Assembly (NCBI RefSeq): GCF_900105455.1 | Contig: NZ_FNSF01000001.1 | Location: 1,121,001 to 1,185,000, forward strand | DNA: 64,000 nt | Reading direction: 5' to 3' | Source of the DNA: Tenacibaculum sp. MAR_2009_124 | Lineage (GTDB): Bacteria; Bacteroidota; Bacteroidia; Flavobacteriales; Flavobacteriaceae | Part shown: positions 1-8,214 of the stretch, piece after piece | Numbering within the stretch: the stretch's first letter is position 1 | Layout of the letters: every line of letters starts with the position of its first letter | Position numbers and translations under genes: made by a program | The notes under the pieces: generated by a model | Seen by the model: the letters and a program-made list of their open reading frames with translations, nothing else | What the model was told of the DNA's origin: nothing | Databases searched by the model: none

Positions 1-554
1 TCGTTAATTACAAAAATACAGCGATTGGCACGTGGAATCATTCCAAAGTGAATCACTCTATCATCTGCATAATTCAATTTCAAATTCATTGCTTTTATTG
101 GATCTACATCTCCAATTAAATCGGCTACTGTTACATCGGGAGTGGCTAATTTTTCAAAAAAACGTTCATCTCTATGAACCCAAGCAATTGGTGTATCGTC
201 TTGATGTGTTGCTATTCGTTCTTTTGCATATCTTGATAAGGGTTGTAAAGGATCATCATTAATTTCTGAACCTTGTACAATAGGAATATACTCATCGAGT
301 AAGGAAACCATTAATCGTGCTAGTTTAGTTTTTGCTTGGCCTCTTAATCCTAAAAGGTTAATATTATGCTTCGACAGAATTGCGGTTTCTAATTCAGGAA
401 TCACTGAATCTTCATAGCCCCAAACGCCGTTGAAAACTGTTTCTTGTTGCTTTAATTTTTTTATTAAATTGTTTCTTAACTCGTCTTTTATAGAAAGAGA
501 TTGGTAGCCTATAGCTTTTAATTCTCCTAATGTCTTTATGTCTTGGTGATTCAT
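1..554 (-). CDS. Magnesium-chelatase/MoxR-type AAA+ ATPase, 3' part cut off by the window edge
   Basis: The reading frame is open from an ATG at 552-554 to the left edge, giving the first 184 residues. It begins MNHQDIKTLGELKAIGYQSL. A Walker A P-loop (GLRGQAKT) lies at about residues 69-76, and the last visible part reads GDVDPIKA, then IPRANRCIFVIN, a pattern typical of ChlI/BchI-like ATPases of the MoxR clade. The Walker B, sensor and arginine-finger regions lie outside the window. The next gene on the same strand upstream (626-1759) encodes a VWA protein, the classic partner of this ATPase type, and only about 70 bases separate them, so they probably form one operon. The target is unknown; such pairs usually act as chaperones or remodelling machines. 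It is not a true chlorophyll-pathway chelatase given the context. Confidence 0.85.
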   Translation of the reverse strand, partial: MNHQDIKTLGELKAIGYQSLSIKDELRNNLIKKLKQQETVFNGVWGYEDSVIPELETAILSKHNINLLGLRGQAKTKLARLMVSLLDEYIPIVQGSEINDDPLQPLSRYAKERIATHQDDTPIAWVHRDERFFEKLATPDVTVADLIGDVDPIKAMNLKLNYADDRVIHFGMIPRANRCIFVIN

Positions 555-625
555 GTTCTGTATTCAATTAAAGTATGCCTAAAAAGGATACTTTTTTATT
601 AAAATTTATATGCTTAGGAAGCTTT

Positions 626-1759
626 TTAAATTCTTCTTATTCTTTTTTTTCTATTTTGTTCGTAATCTTCAAAAATCATTTCGCCCAAACCTTTTAAGCC
701 AGTATAAAATGCCTTTCCTTGGTTTGCTTTTGTAAAATGCTGAATGAATTGCATTAGATAGGGATCTCTTGCGATCATAAAAGTTGTTATGGGGATGTGC
801 AATTTTCTGGCTTGAGAAGCCATATTGTAACACTTTTCTACAATATACTTATCCAAACCATTACTATTCTTGTAGTACGTACCATCTGCCATTCGTAAAC
901 AACTAGGTTTACCATCGGTAATCATAAAAATTTGCTTGTTGGTATTCCGTTTTCTTCGTAAAATGTCCAAGGCAAGTTGCAAGCCTGCAACGGTATTGGT
1001 ATGATAAGGTCCCACTTTTAAGTAAGGTAAATCTTGCACTGAAATCGTCCAAGCATCATTTCCAAAAACTAAAATATCAATAGAGTCTTTTGGGTAGCGA
1101 GTTCTAATCAACTCCGTTAAGGCCATGGCTACTTTTTTAGCGGGAGTAATTCTGTCTTCTCCGTATAATATCATACTGTGACTTATATCTATCATAAGTA
1201 CAGTACTCATTTGAGCCTTAAAATTGGTCTCTTGTACAATTAAATCTTGCTCCGTTAAGGAGAAATCACCAACACCATTATTAATCTGCGCATTTTTTAT
1301 ACTTTCGGTCATAGAGATTTGATCTAGAGAGTCTCCAAAATGAAAATTTCTGAATTCTCCTGTATGCTCATCTCCACTCCCAATTGCTTTTGTTTTATGA
1401 TTTCCAGAACCACTTTTTTTCATTTTTCCGAAAATTTGATTTAAAGCGTTCTGCCGTAATGCTTGTTCTGTTTTTGAAGTGATTTTAATTTTTTGACCTC
1501 CATTCCCCTTACCATCATCCAATTCCTCTCTGATATAACCTTTATTTTTTAAATCTTCTAAAAAATCGTCAAGTGTATATTTTGGAGTAGTCAAATTATA
1601 TTCTTTATCCAGTTGTTCCAACCATTCAAAGGCTTCATCAAAATCTCCAGAAGTATATGTTAAGAGTTCTTTGAAAATATCAAAAAGCTTATCGAATGGA
1701 GGGAGTTTTTTTTCCTTAAATTTTTCAAAACGTAATCCTTTATTAAACTGTCTACTCAT
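626..1759 (-). CDS. VWA-domain protein, partner of the MoxR-type ATPase
   Basis: A 377-residue cytosolic protein without signal peptide or membrane segment. Residues 1-180 are charged, with a Gly/Lys-rich linker near 80-130. The C-terminal half is a von Willebrand factor A domain: the MIDAS motif DISHS is at residues 191-195, and the later MIDAS aspartate lies in the sequence MITDGKPS near residue 283. In MoxR/VWA pairs the VWA protein binds a metal and recruits clients to the AAA+ ring. It lies directly upstream of the ATPase gene ending at the window edge, on the same strand, supporting co-transcription. The basic tail ends in RKKRIRRI. The domain is clear; the client is unknown. Confidence 0.85.
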   Translation of the reverse strand: MSRQFNKGLRFEKFKEKKLPPFDKLFDIFKELLTYTSGDFDEAFEWLEQLDKEYNLTTPKYTLDDFLEDLKNKGYIREELDDGKGNGGQKIKITSKTEQALRQNALNQIFGKMKKSGSGNHKTKAIGSGDEHTGEFRNFHFGDSLDQISMTESIKNAQINNGVGDFSLTEQDLIVQETNFKAQMSTVLMIDISHSMILYGEDRITPAKKVAMALTELIRTRYPKDSIDILVFGNDAWTISVQDLPYLKVGPYHTNTVAGLQLALDILRRKRNTNKQIFMITDGKPSCLRMADGTYYKNSNGLDKYIVEKCYNMASQARKLHIPITTFMIARDPYLMQFIQHFTKANQGKAFYTGLKGLGEMIFEDYEQNRKKRIRRI

Positions 1760-2055
1760 AGTATAAAAATACGGCTATTTGTGTTTTTATACCAGTTAAT
1801 TTATATATTACTTTAATTTTTAATGCTTATAAATACAGTGAATAAAGAAATATAATTGCAATTTAACATGTTTTTAATGATTAAAACACTTGTAATTAAA
1901 GTTTGGAATGGCTTACAGCGATAAAATTATTAAAATCGATATTTTTGTTTAATGTGAAGTATATTTTAAGGAATATGAGATAGCTCAATTTTAAAAACTT
2001 GTCAAAGTTTCTAGCAGTAGAACTACCGATAGTTTGTAAGTGTTATTTAATTTTA

Positions 2056-2304
2056 TTAGCTATTGAATAGATTGCAATATTCATCGATAATGTCATCATC
2101 AACTCGCCAATTATCTCCTTTAGTCTCATACAAACAGATTAATCCTAATAGCTCCAGTGCACCATATGCTGAAAAAACGAGATTATCTTTTTTAGCCAAT
2201 ATGGAGTCTTTCTTTTTTTCAATACGATATCCTTTATCGATAATTAATTTATAAGCTGGAGGTTCGGTATTTCCTGCTGATGCAATAGTTATAAATCTGC
2301 TCAT
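2056..2304 (-). CDS. Small hypothetical protein, 82 residues
   Basis: I do not recognise this protein. It starts MSRFITIASAGNTEPPAYKL, is soluble, and ends in an acidic stretch (DDDIIDEYCNLFNS). The middle (LVFSAYGALELLGLICLYE) is hydrophobic enough for a buried helix. There is no signal peptide. It sits alone between the VWA gene and the S9-like hydrolase, both also on the minus strand, with gaps of about 300 and 64 bases. Size and acidity would suit an immunity-type or regulatory accessory protein, but nothing shows this. Start and stop are clear, and no better frame overlaps it. Confidence 0.6.
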   Translation of the reverse strand: MSRFITIASAGNTEPPAYKLIIDKGYRIEKKKDSILAKKDNLVFSAYGALELLGLICLYETKGDNWRVDDDIIDEYCNLFNS

Positions 2305-2368
2305 TTATTTAAAATGTTTTATTAGTATTACGTTTAAGTGTCTTATGCATAAATACAAGTTTATAATT

Positions 2369-3337
2369 CTAATGACCATGATATTCTACATTAGGTAGCT
2401 TTTCATTATTTTTTAAATATCTATTAAACCATTTTAGAACTTGCTCATTAACTTCATTACTATGTCCTGTTAAACCGTGGTCTCCTCCTTCGAAAACAAC
2501 TAACCTGTAAGGAATTTTATATTTTTCAAATTGTAAAGCCAAATTCAAACTATGTTTTGCCTTTACTCTCCAGTCAGAACTTCCATGCAACATAAGTATT
2601 GGAACATTTTTAGGAAATTTGTCTACCCATTTTATGGCTGATCGTTTCTCCAATTCTTTCGTTTTATTTTCCCAATAATTAGGTATTAATTCTGCATAAA
2701 CACCTTTTTCAAACTTAGGTCTATCCATAATTGTTAAATCTGATTGTCCTCCACCTACCACCGCGGCCTTTATTTTATTTGTCTTTGTTAAAGCAATATA
2801 GGTCATCATTGAACCGCGACTCCAACCATAAATACCAATCCTATCAGTATCGGCACCTTCAATTTCTTTTAACACATCTGGCAGTATTAAAACATCATTT
2901 ACGTCCTTGCCTCCAAACTCTTCTTTTCCTTCACTTCCTCCATTTCCTCTATATTGACTAGCAATTACGATATACCCCTTGCTTACAATAGAAGCGAAAA
3001 GATGCAAAAGTAATGGTCCTGATACTTTCGAAAAATCTCTATTCCCACCACGATTGAATATAATGCAAGGATATTTTCCCTGTGTTTTCGGTTTCATCAA
3101 AAAACCATTCACCTTTAAACTGTCACTTAAATATTGTATAGCATAAAGTTCAACATCGTCAATTTTTTTATAGGCATCTCTCCAAACTCTCTTTCCATTG
3201 GTCTCTTGGGTTAGTTTTGAGTGTTTTAAATATTTTTGCGTGCTAATTTTTTCCTTTTTCAAAAGAAGCCCATTATGCTGAGCAACGGTATTACTTATTG
3301 TTAAAACCAGTAGTAATGATAGCTTAAAGTATTTCAT
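2369..3337 (-). CDS. Secreted alpha/beta hydrolase, prolyl-oligopeptidase-like (S9 clan)
   Basis: A 322-residue protein with a signal peptide (MKYFKLSLLLVLTISNTVAQ, cleavage after about residue 20), so it is exported. The alpha/beta-hydrolase fold is shown by the nucleophile elbow GWSRG with Ser173, the acid in HGSSDWRV (Asp255) and the base in GGDHGL (His287). The oxyanion region is IIFNRGGNRD near residue 95. The catalytic part matches S9 dipeptidyl-peptidase or acyl-peptide hydrolases, but the N-terminal propeller of full S9 enzymes is missing, so it could be a peptidase or a general esterase. It is the last conventional gene before the accessory island. Confidence 0.8.
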   Translation of the reverse strand: MKYFKLSLLLVLTISNTVAQHNGLLLKKEKISTQKYLKHSKLTQETNGKRVWRDAYKKIDDVELYAIQYLSDSLKVNGFLMKPKTQGKYPCIIFNRGGNRDFSKVSGPLLLHLFASIVSKGYIVIASQYRGNGGSEGKEEFGGKDVNDVLILPDVLKEIEGADTDRIGIYGWSRGSMMTYIALTKTNKIKAAVVGGGQSDLTIMDRPKFEKGVYAELIPNYWENKTKELEKRSAIKWVDKFPKNVPILMLHGSSDWRVKAKHSLNLALQFEKYKIPYRLVVFEGGDHGLTGHSNEVNEQVLKWFNRYLKNNEKLPNVEYHGH

Positions 3338-3410
3338 AGTATTTCAATGTTTTGATAAAACGCAAGATACAACAAAAGCAACTATTTAAATTGGACGATT
3401 TATTCTTGAC

Positions 3411-3466
3411 TTACCATTATTGTAGCATATTTTTTCCGCTTTTTAGGTATTGGAGAGGCTACTTTT
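3411..3466 (+). repeat. Degenerate copy of repeat C
   Basis: The stretch reading cttaccattattgtagcat and then ccgctttttaggtattgg can be aligned with the better-preserved repeat C copies at 11798-11855 and 16283-16342 (cttaccacaattatgtcaaa, then ccgtttttcaggtatcgg). It has several substitutions and lies just upstream of a decayed gene unit, as the 16.28 kb copy lies just upstream of an intact gene. Confidence 0.5.
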
Positions 3467-3792
3467 TTTACTATATTTTGTTTTTACTAACATTACTACA
3501 CGAAAAAGATATACCTCACCTACTATCCTATTTTTTTATTATGCTTTGAGATCCTAGTTTTTTCAGCTTTAATATTCCTAAGTTTTACTTTTACGTTTTA
3601 CATTACAAATATTGGGTAGTTGTATTTTACTCTATTGTATTAATAATCTCTATTATCAATTTGCTATATTCTTACCGAATTAAATTCTGGAAGGGGTTTG
3701 TTTTAAATATACTTGGTTGTATTAGTTCCCTAATTCCAACAATTCTTCTTTTTTTGGAGTACTATGGCAAATCCGCTAGGTTTTTAATTTAG
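3460..3792 (+). pseudogene. Decayed small membrane-protein gene with lost start codon
   Basis: The T-rich block at 3466-3499 aligns with the upstream block of the SYEQL peptide genes (attttgtttttacta shared). Where those have ATG, this copy has ACG at 3500-3502. From there the frame reads TKKIYLTYYPIFLLCFEILV and stops at 3617-3619. A second frame, open from 3550 to a TAG at 3790-3792, continues with YWVVVFYSIVLIISIINLL and ends KSARFLI. Together they would make a protein of about 97 residues with two or three membrane segments, broken by a start-codon change and a frameshift near 3610. A third possible reading (65 residues ending at 3549) is less convincing. Called from alignment by eye, so tentative. 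Confidence 0.35.
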
Positions 3793-3875
3793 GTAGTTTT
3801 ACCTAGCTTTGTTAAGGGTTTGTATCTATTTGATATTTAGGGTTTTTAGGTGTTTCAGTTTCTTTTATTTAATGT

Positions 3876-3939
3876 TATATTTGTTTATATTCATTATAAA
3901 ACTCCTATTATCTGCCCCCTCAAGATGAAGGAGTTTTTT
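3876..3939 (+). ncRNA. Candidate short RNA with promoter and intrinsic terminator
   Basis: TATATTTG at 3876-3883 is a perfect match to the Bacteroidetes -7 box TAnnTTTG. About 15 bases later a hairpin with arms AAAACTCCT (3898-3906) and AGGAGTTTT (3929-3937) ends in a T-run. The transcript would be only about 50 nt. The loop carries TGCCCCCT. A related arrangement is found at 7889-7985. No coding frame fits. It may be a small RNA or just a promoter and terminator remnant of a lost gene. Confidence 0.4.
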
Positions 3940-4027
3940 AAATTTTCACTTTTAAACAAGTTTTATCAATTCACATTTTTCTCTTTAGCTACTATTTAAT
4001 TATTTCCTTTTTTTATATTCGCGTTTA

Positions 4028-4138
4028 CTTTGTATGTTGTTTAAGGGGCAATAGACAAAGTTTCTTTAACTAGTATTCTGCGTATTAACCAAACTTAATT
4101 AACTATTCTTTTCAAAAAAGTTAATGCGCAGTTCTTTT
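4028..4138 (+). ncRNA. Repeat A copy 1: structured RNA element
   Basis: Two stems are visible. Stem 1 is CTTTG (4028-4032) with CAAAG (4056-4060), enclosing the conserved loop tgttgtttaaggggcaatag. Stem 2 is CTGCGTATTAAC (4078-4089) with GTTAATGCGCAG (4120-4131), 12 pairs with one U-G, followed by a T-rich run. Three more copies are at 12308, 14168 and 14384. Changes between copies keep stem 2 paired, which points to a functional RNA or a conserved terminator rather than chance. Confidence 0.55.
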
Positions 4139-4284
4139 AACTACGATTAAAATGATATCTATTGATGTCGTTAAACAAAACCTTTGACAATAAAAAAAGC
4201 TTTAATCGAAGCTCTTGTTGTAAGTTTTATTGTACTGCCTTCCCTTTTTTGTGTTTTTTAAACCCTATATTATTTGTTCGTATT

Positions 4285-4899
4285 TTATTCAACTTTAAAA
4301 TAGAAATAACTTTCTGAGTTCGTTGTATCTATCCAAGCAGTACTTCCACATTGTATAAATCCAATAGTTTGATTAGAAAACTCGTCGATCCTATAGTGTT
4401 CCATGATAAATTCATTTCTATTTTCATTATGTATTATACTTTCATGACAATAGATAAAAAAATCTCCTTGTGTTAACGGTTTTAACCCTATTTTGTAATT
4501 ATAAAACAAACTGTCTTCCGAAATTTCGGCATAGGTTATGATTCGTTTTGTTTCACAAAATGAATCGACATTAATTACACCAACATTTCTGATTATTTGA
4601 AAATTATCTCTTGCATCAATGCAATTTACATTTTGAGTTGGTTGAATAAATTTCATGATTTTTAATCTATTCTCTTGATGTGCATCAAAAAAAATGGAAT
4701 CATTAATTTCTTCATAATAGGCCTTGGAAGAAACAGTACCCTCTATCCAAATGGTATCACTTATAGAAAAAGAAGATTGGCCTGTTATATTTACCCTGTA
4801 TTTATTAATTTTTAAAGTGGGTAATGGTTCTTCATTATTGCATTGAAAGGCCATTAAAAGGGTTGTGCTAGCGAGTAGTTTTAAAATGTTTTTAAACAT
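4285..4899 (-). CDS. Putative lipoprotein or secreted protein, hypothetical, 204 residues
   Basis: I chose the ATG at 4897-4899 (MFKNILKLL) over one 24 bases upstream because an A/G-rich ribosome-binding stretch (AAAGAAAAAGAT) lies directly before it and the protein then starts with a normal signal: hydrophobic residues 5-17 followed by AFQCNN, where the Cys could be lipidated, though the lipobox is imperfect. The mature part is beta-strand rich with several cysteines (NCIDARD, SFCETK, FIYCHE, IQCGS) that could form disulfides outside the cytoplasm. No family is recognised. It sits at the left side of the accessory island, alone on its strand. Confidence 0.6.
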   Translation of the reverse strand: MFKNILKLLASTTLLMAFQCNNEEPLPTLKINKYRVNITGQSSFSISDTIWIEGTVSSKAYYEEINDSIFFDAHQENRLKIMKFIQPTQNVNCIDARDNFQIIRNVGVINVDSFCETKRIITYAEISEDSLFYNYKIGLKPLTQGDFFIYCHESIIHNENRNEFIMEHYRIDEFSNQTIGFIQCGSTAWIDTTNSESYFYFKVE

Positions 4900-5395
4900 A
4901 TCTTTTTCTTTACTAGATGCCACTATTACAAAAAGGTTGCGTCCAATTTTTTTCTAATTGAATATATTTAAACTAATGTCTATATCGTGCAACATACTAC
5001 AATAATGTGAAAGAATTTTTTGGTTTTTAAGATGTTATAGAACCTATTGTTTTAATGGTTTACACTTAGTATAGATTTTTAATTTTTTTAACTAATATAC
5101 CAGCTATTAGTTCTTCAAATTCTCCTCCTGTCGCATTAAAACGGTTTTAGCTTTATCGGTATAATTGGTTAGCGATTTTATATTCGCACCTTTCATATTA
5201 CTGTTTTAATATAGTTTAACTACATTTGGTAATTGTTTATGCATTAATATAAACTCCTGCATTTTCAAAACGATACTATTAGCTATTAATTCTTCTTAAC
5301 TTTTTATTAACTACGTTATATTTTATGAAATCCTTAACTTTTACTTACTTTTTAAAACCATTCCTTTGGATCTACTATTAATACAAAATTTTATT
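4900..5395. other. Gene-free stretch with a degenerate repeat C
   Basis: No coding frame is supported here. At 4995-5049 the sequence (tactacaataatgtgaaaga, then ggtttttaagatgttatag) aligns with the repeat C copy at 11798-11855, with many substitutions. The remainder is T-rich and contains no clear hairpin. It leads into the promoter region of the double-glycine peptide at 5396. Confidence 0.4.
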
Positions 5396-5596
5396 ATGTT
5401 AAAAAACATTTCTAATCTTGGTAAACCATTAAATAAAAACGAACAACTTTCAATAAATGGTGGAAAAATGATTTGTAACGAATCGGCCTGTGCAAATAGC
5501 CGTGGAGCATTTAATGCTTGTAGGACGAGTAATCCGTCTAGCATTGGTGCTTCTTGTTATATTTATAAAATTGGCGTGGCAGTGCATTGTTGCTAA
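5396..5596 (+). CDS. Double-glycine-leader secreted peptide precursor, 66 residues
   Basis: The protein starts MLKNISNLGKPLNKNEQLSI and continues NGG, a leader of about 23 residues ending in the GG cleavage site of bacteriocin and natural-product precursors in Flavobacteria. The predicted mature part (43 residues) is rich in Cys, Ser and Ala (ICNESACANSRGAFNACR) and ends VHCC, with six cysteines. The start at 5396 rather than an upstream ATG at 5366 is set by the leader family, whose members begin MLK. A second member is at 16835-17038. No GG-peptidase ABC exporter or modifying enzyme is in the window, so export would rely on genes elsewhere. An intrinsic terminator follows at once. Confidence 0.75.
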   Translation: MLKNISNLGKPLNKNEQLSINGGKMICNESACANSRGAFNACRTSNPSSIGASCYIYKIGVAVHCC

Positions 5597-5604
5597 ATAA
5601 TTTT

Positions 5605-5631
5605 AGCGAACTTCGGTTCGCTTTTATTTTG
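5605..5631 (+). terminator. Intrinsic terminator of the double-glycine peptide gene
   Basis: AGCGAAC (5605-5611), a TTCG tetraloop, and GTTCGCT (5616-5622) followed by a T-rich tail. It is a perfect seven-pair UUCG hairpin nine bases after the stop codon. Confidence 0.85.
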
Positions 5632-5675
5632 TCTTATAGATTGTTCATACTACTCTTTTACTTTATTTTTACTCT

Positions 5676-5882
5676 ATGGAACACAGCTATGAACAACTTA
5701 ACACCGAATTTGTAGAACCAAGAAAAGTTTCTACTCTAACGAAGTTAATTTCTGTACTGTTGATAGTAATTTTTTTTTCTGTGCATTTATCCAAAATTAC
5801 GCCAGACTTTCAACGCTGTATTACAGTTTCTATAAAGGGTTGCTTGGGAATTTTACCTTCTCCTATTTGTTATTGCTTTTAA
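5676..5882 (+). CDS. SYEQL membrane peptide, copy 1 (68 residues)
   Basis: First of six paralogues. The conserved head is MEHSYEQLNTEFVEPRKVS (residues 1-19). One hydrophobic segment follows (about 23-43, LTKLISVLLIVIFFSVHLS), then a short tail with cysteines ending PSPICYCF. The head is predicted soluble, the middle crosses the membrane, and the Cys-rich tail would be on the other side. The box TATTTTTA (5664-5671) lies four bases before the ATG, with CTCT between, so the mRNA is probably leaderless. No family is known to me. Size and single span would fit a type I toxin, a small membrane regulator or a secreted-peptide precursor; the sequence does not decide. Confidence 0.7.
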   Translation: MEHSYEQLNTEFVEPRKVSTLTKLISVLLIVIFFSVHLSKITPDFQRCITVSIKGCLGILPSPICYCF

Positions 5883-5891
5883 CTATTTTTT

Positions 5892-5987
5892 TTAATCTGT
5901 TAAACCTTCGTATTTAAATTGGTCAAAGTAATGTTGCTCTTCTACTATGCCTTGTAATTGGTCATCGTTTAAATTTGAGTTATTCAT
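5892..5987 (-). CDS. Micro-protein, 31 residues, hypothetical
   Basis: Starts MNNSNLNDDQLQGIVEEQH and ends YEGLTD, acidic and soluble. Its 5' flank (agtagaatt before the ATG) is the same as that of the 54-residue gene at 13474-13638, which argues that both are real translated units or share a repeat. It lies between SYEQL copy 1 and the L1 module end. Unknown function, and short enough to be a remnant. Confidence 0.35.
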   Translation of the reverse strand: MNNSNLNDDQLQGIVEEQHYFDQFKYEGLTD

Positions 5988-6008
5988 AATTCTACTAATT
6001 ATTTACAT

Positions 6009-6067
6009 TTCATTAACTTATATCTTAGACATAAAAAAACACCTTAAGAAAGGTGCTTTATGGTAAG
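6009..6067 (-). repeat. Module end L1, containing the terminator of the gene at 6087-7502
   Basis: The sequence tatcttagacataaaaaaac, then the hairpin CACCTT/AAGGTG (6040-6055) and tggtaagt recurs at 9557, 15186 and, in variant form, 11074. Read on the minus strand the hairpin is followed by seven T, so it is the intrinsic terminator of the upstream minus-strand gene. The outer parts (gacata, ggtaagt) are inverted matches to repeat C at the other end of the same module. Confidence 0.65.
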
Positions 6068-6086
6068 TATGTTTTCAAAATTATCG

Positions 6087-7502
6087 TTACTTTTTATCCT
6101 TTAATAATTTCTGAACTAGATTTCTAATTTCAAAGTTTTGTTTTTTCAGTTCTTCAATCTCCTTTTTCTGAGTGTTAATTTCTTCTTGCTGCTGATCGAA
6201 GCTATCTCTTTGAGTTTTCAACTTCTTTTCTTGCTCAATAGTGTATAAAGTCAACTCCTCAATTTTTTGAAGCAACTGAATTTGAAAATCACCAATATTA
6301 ACACCATTTTTCTGCATTTCTTTGGCAGATGCTATTTCAGGTAAATGCTTCTTTTCTTTAATATGGTTTTCGATTGATTTTAAAGTGGGTAAATTATAAT
6401 CTTCTTCAAAAACGAAATCAGCAGTTGGAGTATTCGTTACCTTTATTTCTTTAGATTCCAATTTACCGAAAATAGAAACATTTCCTTTAAAATTTGCGCT
6501 TTTATCAGAACCTTTTAATATCAAAACATCACCAGTGTTATGAACACCACCAATACCAAATTTTATAACCCCATTACTATTACCATTTGTAAAATATAAA
6601 CTACCTCTATTTCCCATAATACCATATCCACTAATTTTTAATTGATTTATAGATGCTATGGTGTTTGAGTTGTCTATTCCATTAATATATAAATGCGTAT
6701 CGGCTTCTATAACACCTTTAAAGTTTGCGCTTTTATCAGAACCCTTTAATATCAAAACATCACTAGTGTTATGAACACCACCAATACCAAATTTGATAAA
6801 CCCATCACTACTACCATTTGTAAAATATAAATTACCTCTATTTCCCATAATGCCATATCCACTAATTTTTAATTGATTTACAGACGCTATGGTGTTTGAG
6901 TTGTCAATTCCATTAACATATAAATGTGTATTAGCTTTAATAGAGCCATTCACCTTCAAATTTCCGGAGGTATCCAAACTCATTAAATTATTCCATATAA
7001 TATTTCCAGTTCCTGAATTATTTGTATGTTCCCAATTAAAGCCTCTTAGACCAGTGGCGATATCTCCACCTACAGTATACCTACTCGCTCCGACAGTTGA
7101 AGTTCTCAAGTGTTTCCAATTTCCATTACTATCTCTATAGGCATTAAAACCTATATAGGCTCCATAGTCTTGTGTTCCATCGACAGGCTGACCTGCTCCC
7201 ATTGAACCAAAAACTGATAATCCATCTCCATTTTGACTTCCTAAAAGGATTTTGGCAAATGTTTTCGTATTCTCTAGGTCACCACCAAAACTTACTTTAC
7301 CATTACTTGAAAAAATAGTTTGTTTTGACCAATCCCAACCAGTATTATCTGTTTTTCTTGAAGTAACATGTAGATTGGTACTTCCATTATCTGGAGTATG
7401 AAAAATCCAAGAATTATTTCCTCCGCTTATTAAGTCTTGAGCCTTAACTCCCAAATTCATTCCAATCATAGCAATGACAGCAATTTTTATTGTTGTTTTC
7501 AT
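6087..7502 (-). CDS. Secreted repeat protein with tail-fiber-like C-terminal region, 471 residues
   Basis: The signal peptide is MKTTIKIAVIAMIGMNLGVKAQ. The body contains glycine/asparagine-rich beta repeats. Two nearly identical blocks of about 74 residues (each with NGIDNSNTIAS, QLKISGYGIMGNRG and GVHNTxDVLILKGSDKSANFKG) occupy about residues 190-340. The C-terminal region, ADFVFEEDYNLPTLKSIENH followed by LPEIASA, then KMQ-type helix and a long coiled coil (about 395-471), is the module often annotated as tail fiber-like in Flavobacteria. It is unlikely to be phage: it has a signal peptide and no phage neighbours. A role in adhesion or surface display is an inference. The gene at 15270 has the same signal peptide and C-terminus and the same flanking repeats. 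Confidence 0.75.
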   Translation of the reverse strand: MKTTIKIAVIAMIGMNLGVKAQDLISGGNNSWIFHTPDNGSTNLHVTSRKTDNTGWDWSKQTIFSSNGKVSFGGDLENTKTFAKILLGSQNGDGLSVFGSMGAGQPVDGTQDYGAYIGFNAYRDSNGNWKHLRTSTVGASRYTVGGDIATGLRGFNWEHTNNSGTGNIIWNNLMSLDTSGNLKVNGSIKANTHLYVNGIDNSNTIASVNQLKISGYGIMGNRGNLYFTNGSSDGFIKFGIGGVHNTSDVLILKGSDKSANFKGVIEADTHLYINGIDNSNTIASINQLKISGYGIMGNRGSLYFTNGNSNGVIKFGIGGVHNTGDVLILKGSDKSANFKGNVSIFGKLESKEIKVTNTPTADFVFEEDYNLPTLKSIENHIKEKKHLPEIASAKEMQKNGVNIGDFQIQLLQKIEELTLYTIEQEKKLKTQRDSFDQQQEEINTQKKEIEELKKQNFEIRNLVQKLLKDKK

Positions 7503-7576
7503 AATTAATAATTTTAAGTTGTAAATATTTGCAATTAATTGATTGTAATTTTCGTTTTACGCTGCAATTTTTTTTG

Positions 7577-7584
7577 CAAATATA
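7577..7584 (-). promoter_or_regulatory. Promoter -7 box of the secreted repeat protein
   Basis: On the minus strand it reads TATATTTG, an exact TAnnTTTG match, 74 bases upstream of the ATG at 7502. The flanking sequence is shared with the upstream region of the paralogue at 16175, where the box is TATCTTTA. Confidence 0.5.
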
Positions 7585-7634
7585 ATCTTTAAACTAAAAA
7601 TATTCTCTTTTTTTTTAAGAGATCTATTTCTTAT

Positions 7635-7790
7635 TTACCACAATATGTCAAAGAACTTTTCCCTTTATATTTCTTTTTTATAGCTCAATCTATTTTATTA
7701 TCACTAGATTCGTAATCACTTAAGAGACGTCTTAAGTTCTTTTTCATAGCAATTTTCCCGCTCAATCTTTGAGTGGGTTTCTTTTTATCA
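7635..7790 (+). repeat. Repeat B copy 1 (156 bp, starts with repeat C)
   Basis: Identical base for base, as far as I can read, to 10086-10241. The first about 30 bases are the repeat C core. Two hairpins follow: ACTTAAGA (7718-7725) with TCTTAAGT (7730-7737), and CCCGCTCAA (7757-7765) with TTGAGTGGG (7769-7777) plus a T-rich tail. The second has intrinsic-terminator shape on the plus strand. Copies at 12140 and 14000 have CCCACTCAA, turning a G-U into an A-U pair. Confidence 0.7.
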
Positions 7791-7888
7791 CTGCTTCTTA
7801 ACTATAGGGGGTTTACCTATCTTTCTAATGGTTTCTATCTACTTGATTTATAGGGTTTTCAGGTATTTTAAGTTCTTGTAATTTATAA

Positions 7889-7985
7889 TATATTTGAATG
7901 CAATTGTTTATTTACTTATTGAAACTCTTGTATATCCCCCCAAAAAAACTCTTTTGTTATCCCCTAAAACGAAAGAGTTTTTCTA
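7889..7985 (+). ncRNA. Candidate short RNA, related to the one at 3876
   Basis: TATATTTG (7889-7896) is a perfect -7 box. Downstream, AAACTCTT occurs at 7922-7929 and again in AAACTCTTT (7945-7953), which pairs with AAAGAGTTT (7972-7980) followed by T-rich sequence. The loop holds TATCCCCTAAAA. Layout and hairpin sequence resemble 3876-3939. No coding frame fits. Confidence 0.4.
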
Positions 7986-8214
7986 CGTCAATTTGAAATG
8001 ACTTTTATTAATAATCACTTTATGAGCATACTTGGTTGGTGATTTTATATTACTATTATTTTGCTTTTACTACATTTGTTTAATGTCATGATTACTTTCA
8101 TTTATCGTACTTGGAATCATTTTTCCAGTCCTTGCAAATTATTTGGATGACAAGGAAAATGGATAGAGAGGATTAATTTACTGTTTTTGTATATTTCAAT
8201 AAACTAGATTAGAT

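Noticed and set aside
626..1759. Magnesium chelatase for chlorophyll synthesis together with the gene at 1-554
   Set aside because: The ATPase/VWA pair has no tetrapyrrole genes near it; such pairs in Bacteroidetes are generic MoxR-type chaperone systems.
3352..3549. 65-residue plus-strand frame at the left edge of the island
   Set aside because: It runs through the degenerate repeat C and the T-rich promoter block and lacks the head of any family; treated as part of the decayed unit instead.
8084..8166. Short frame (LSFIVLGIIFPVLANYL) with an internal TGA after two codons
   Set aside because: Would need a stop-codon change; too short to call a pseudogene.
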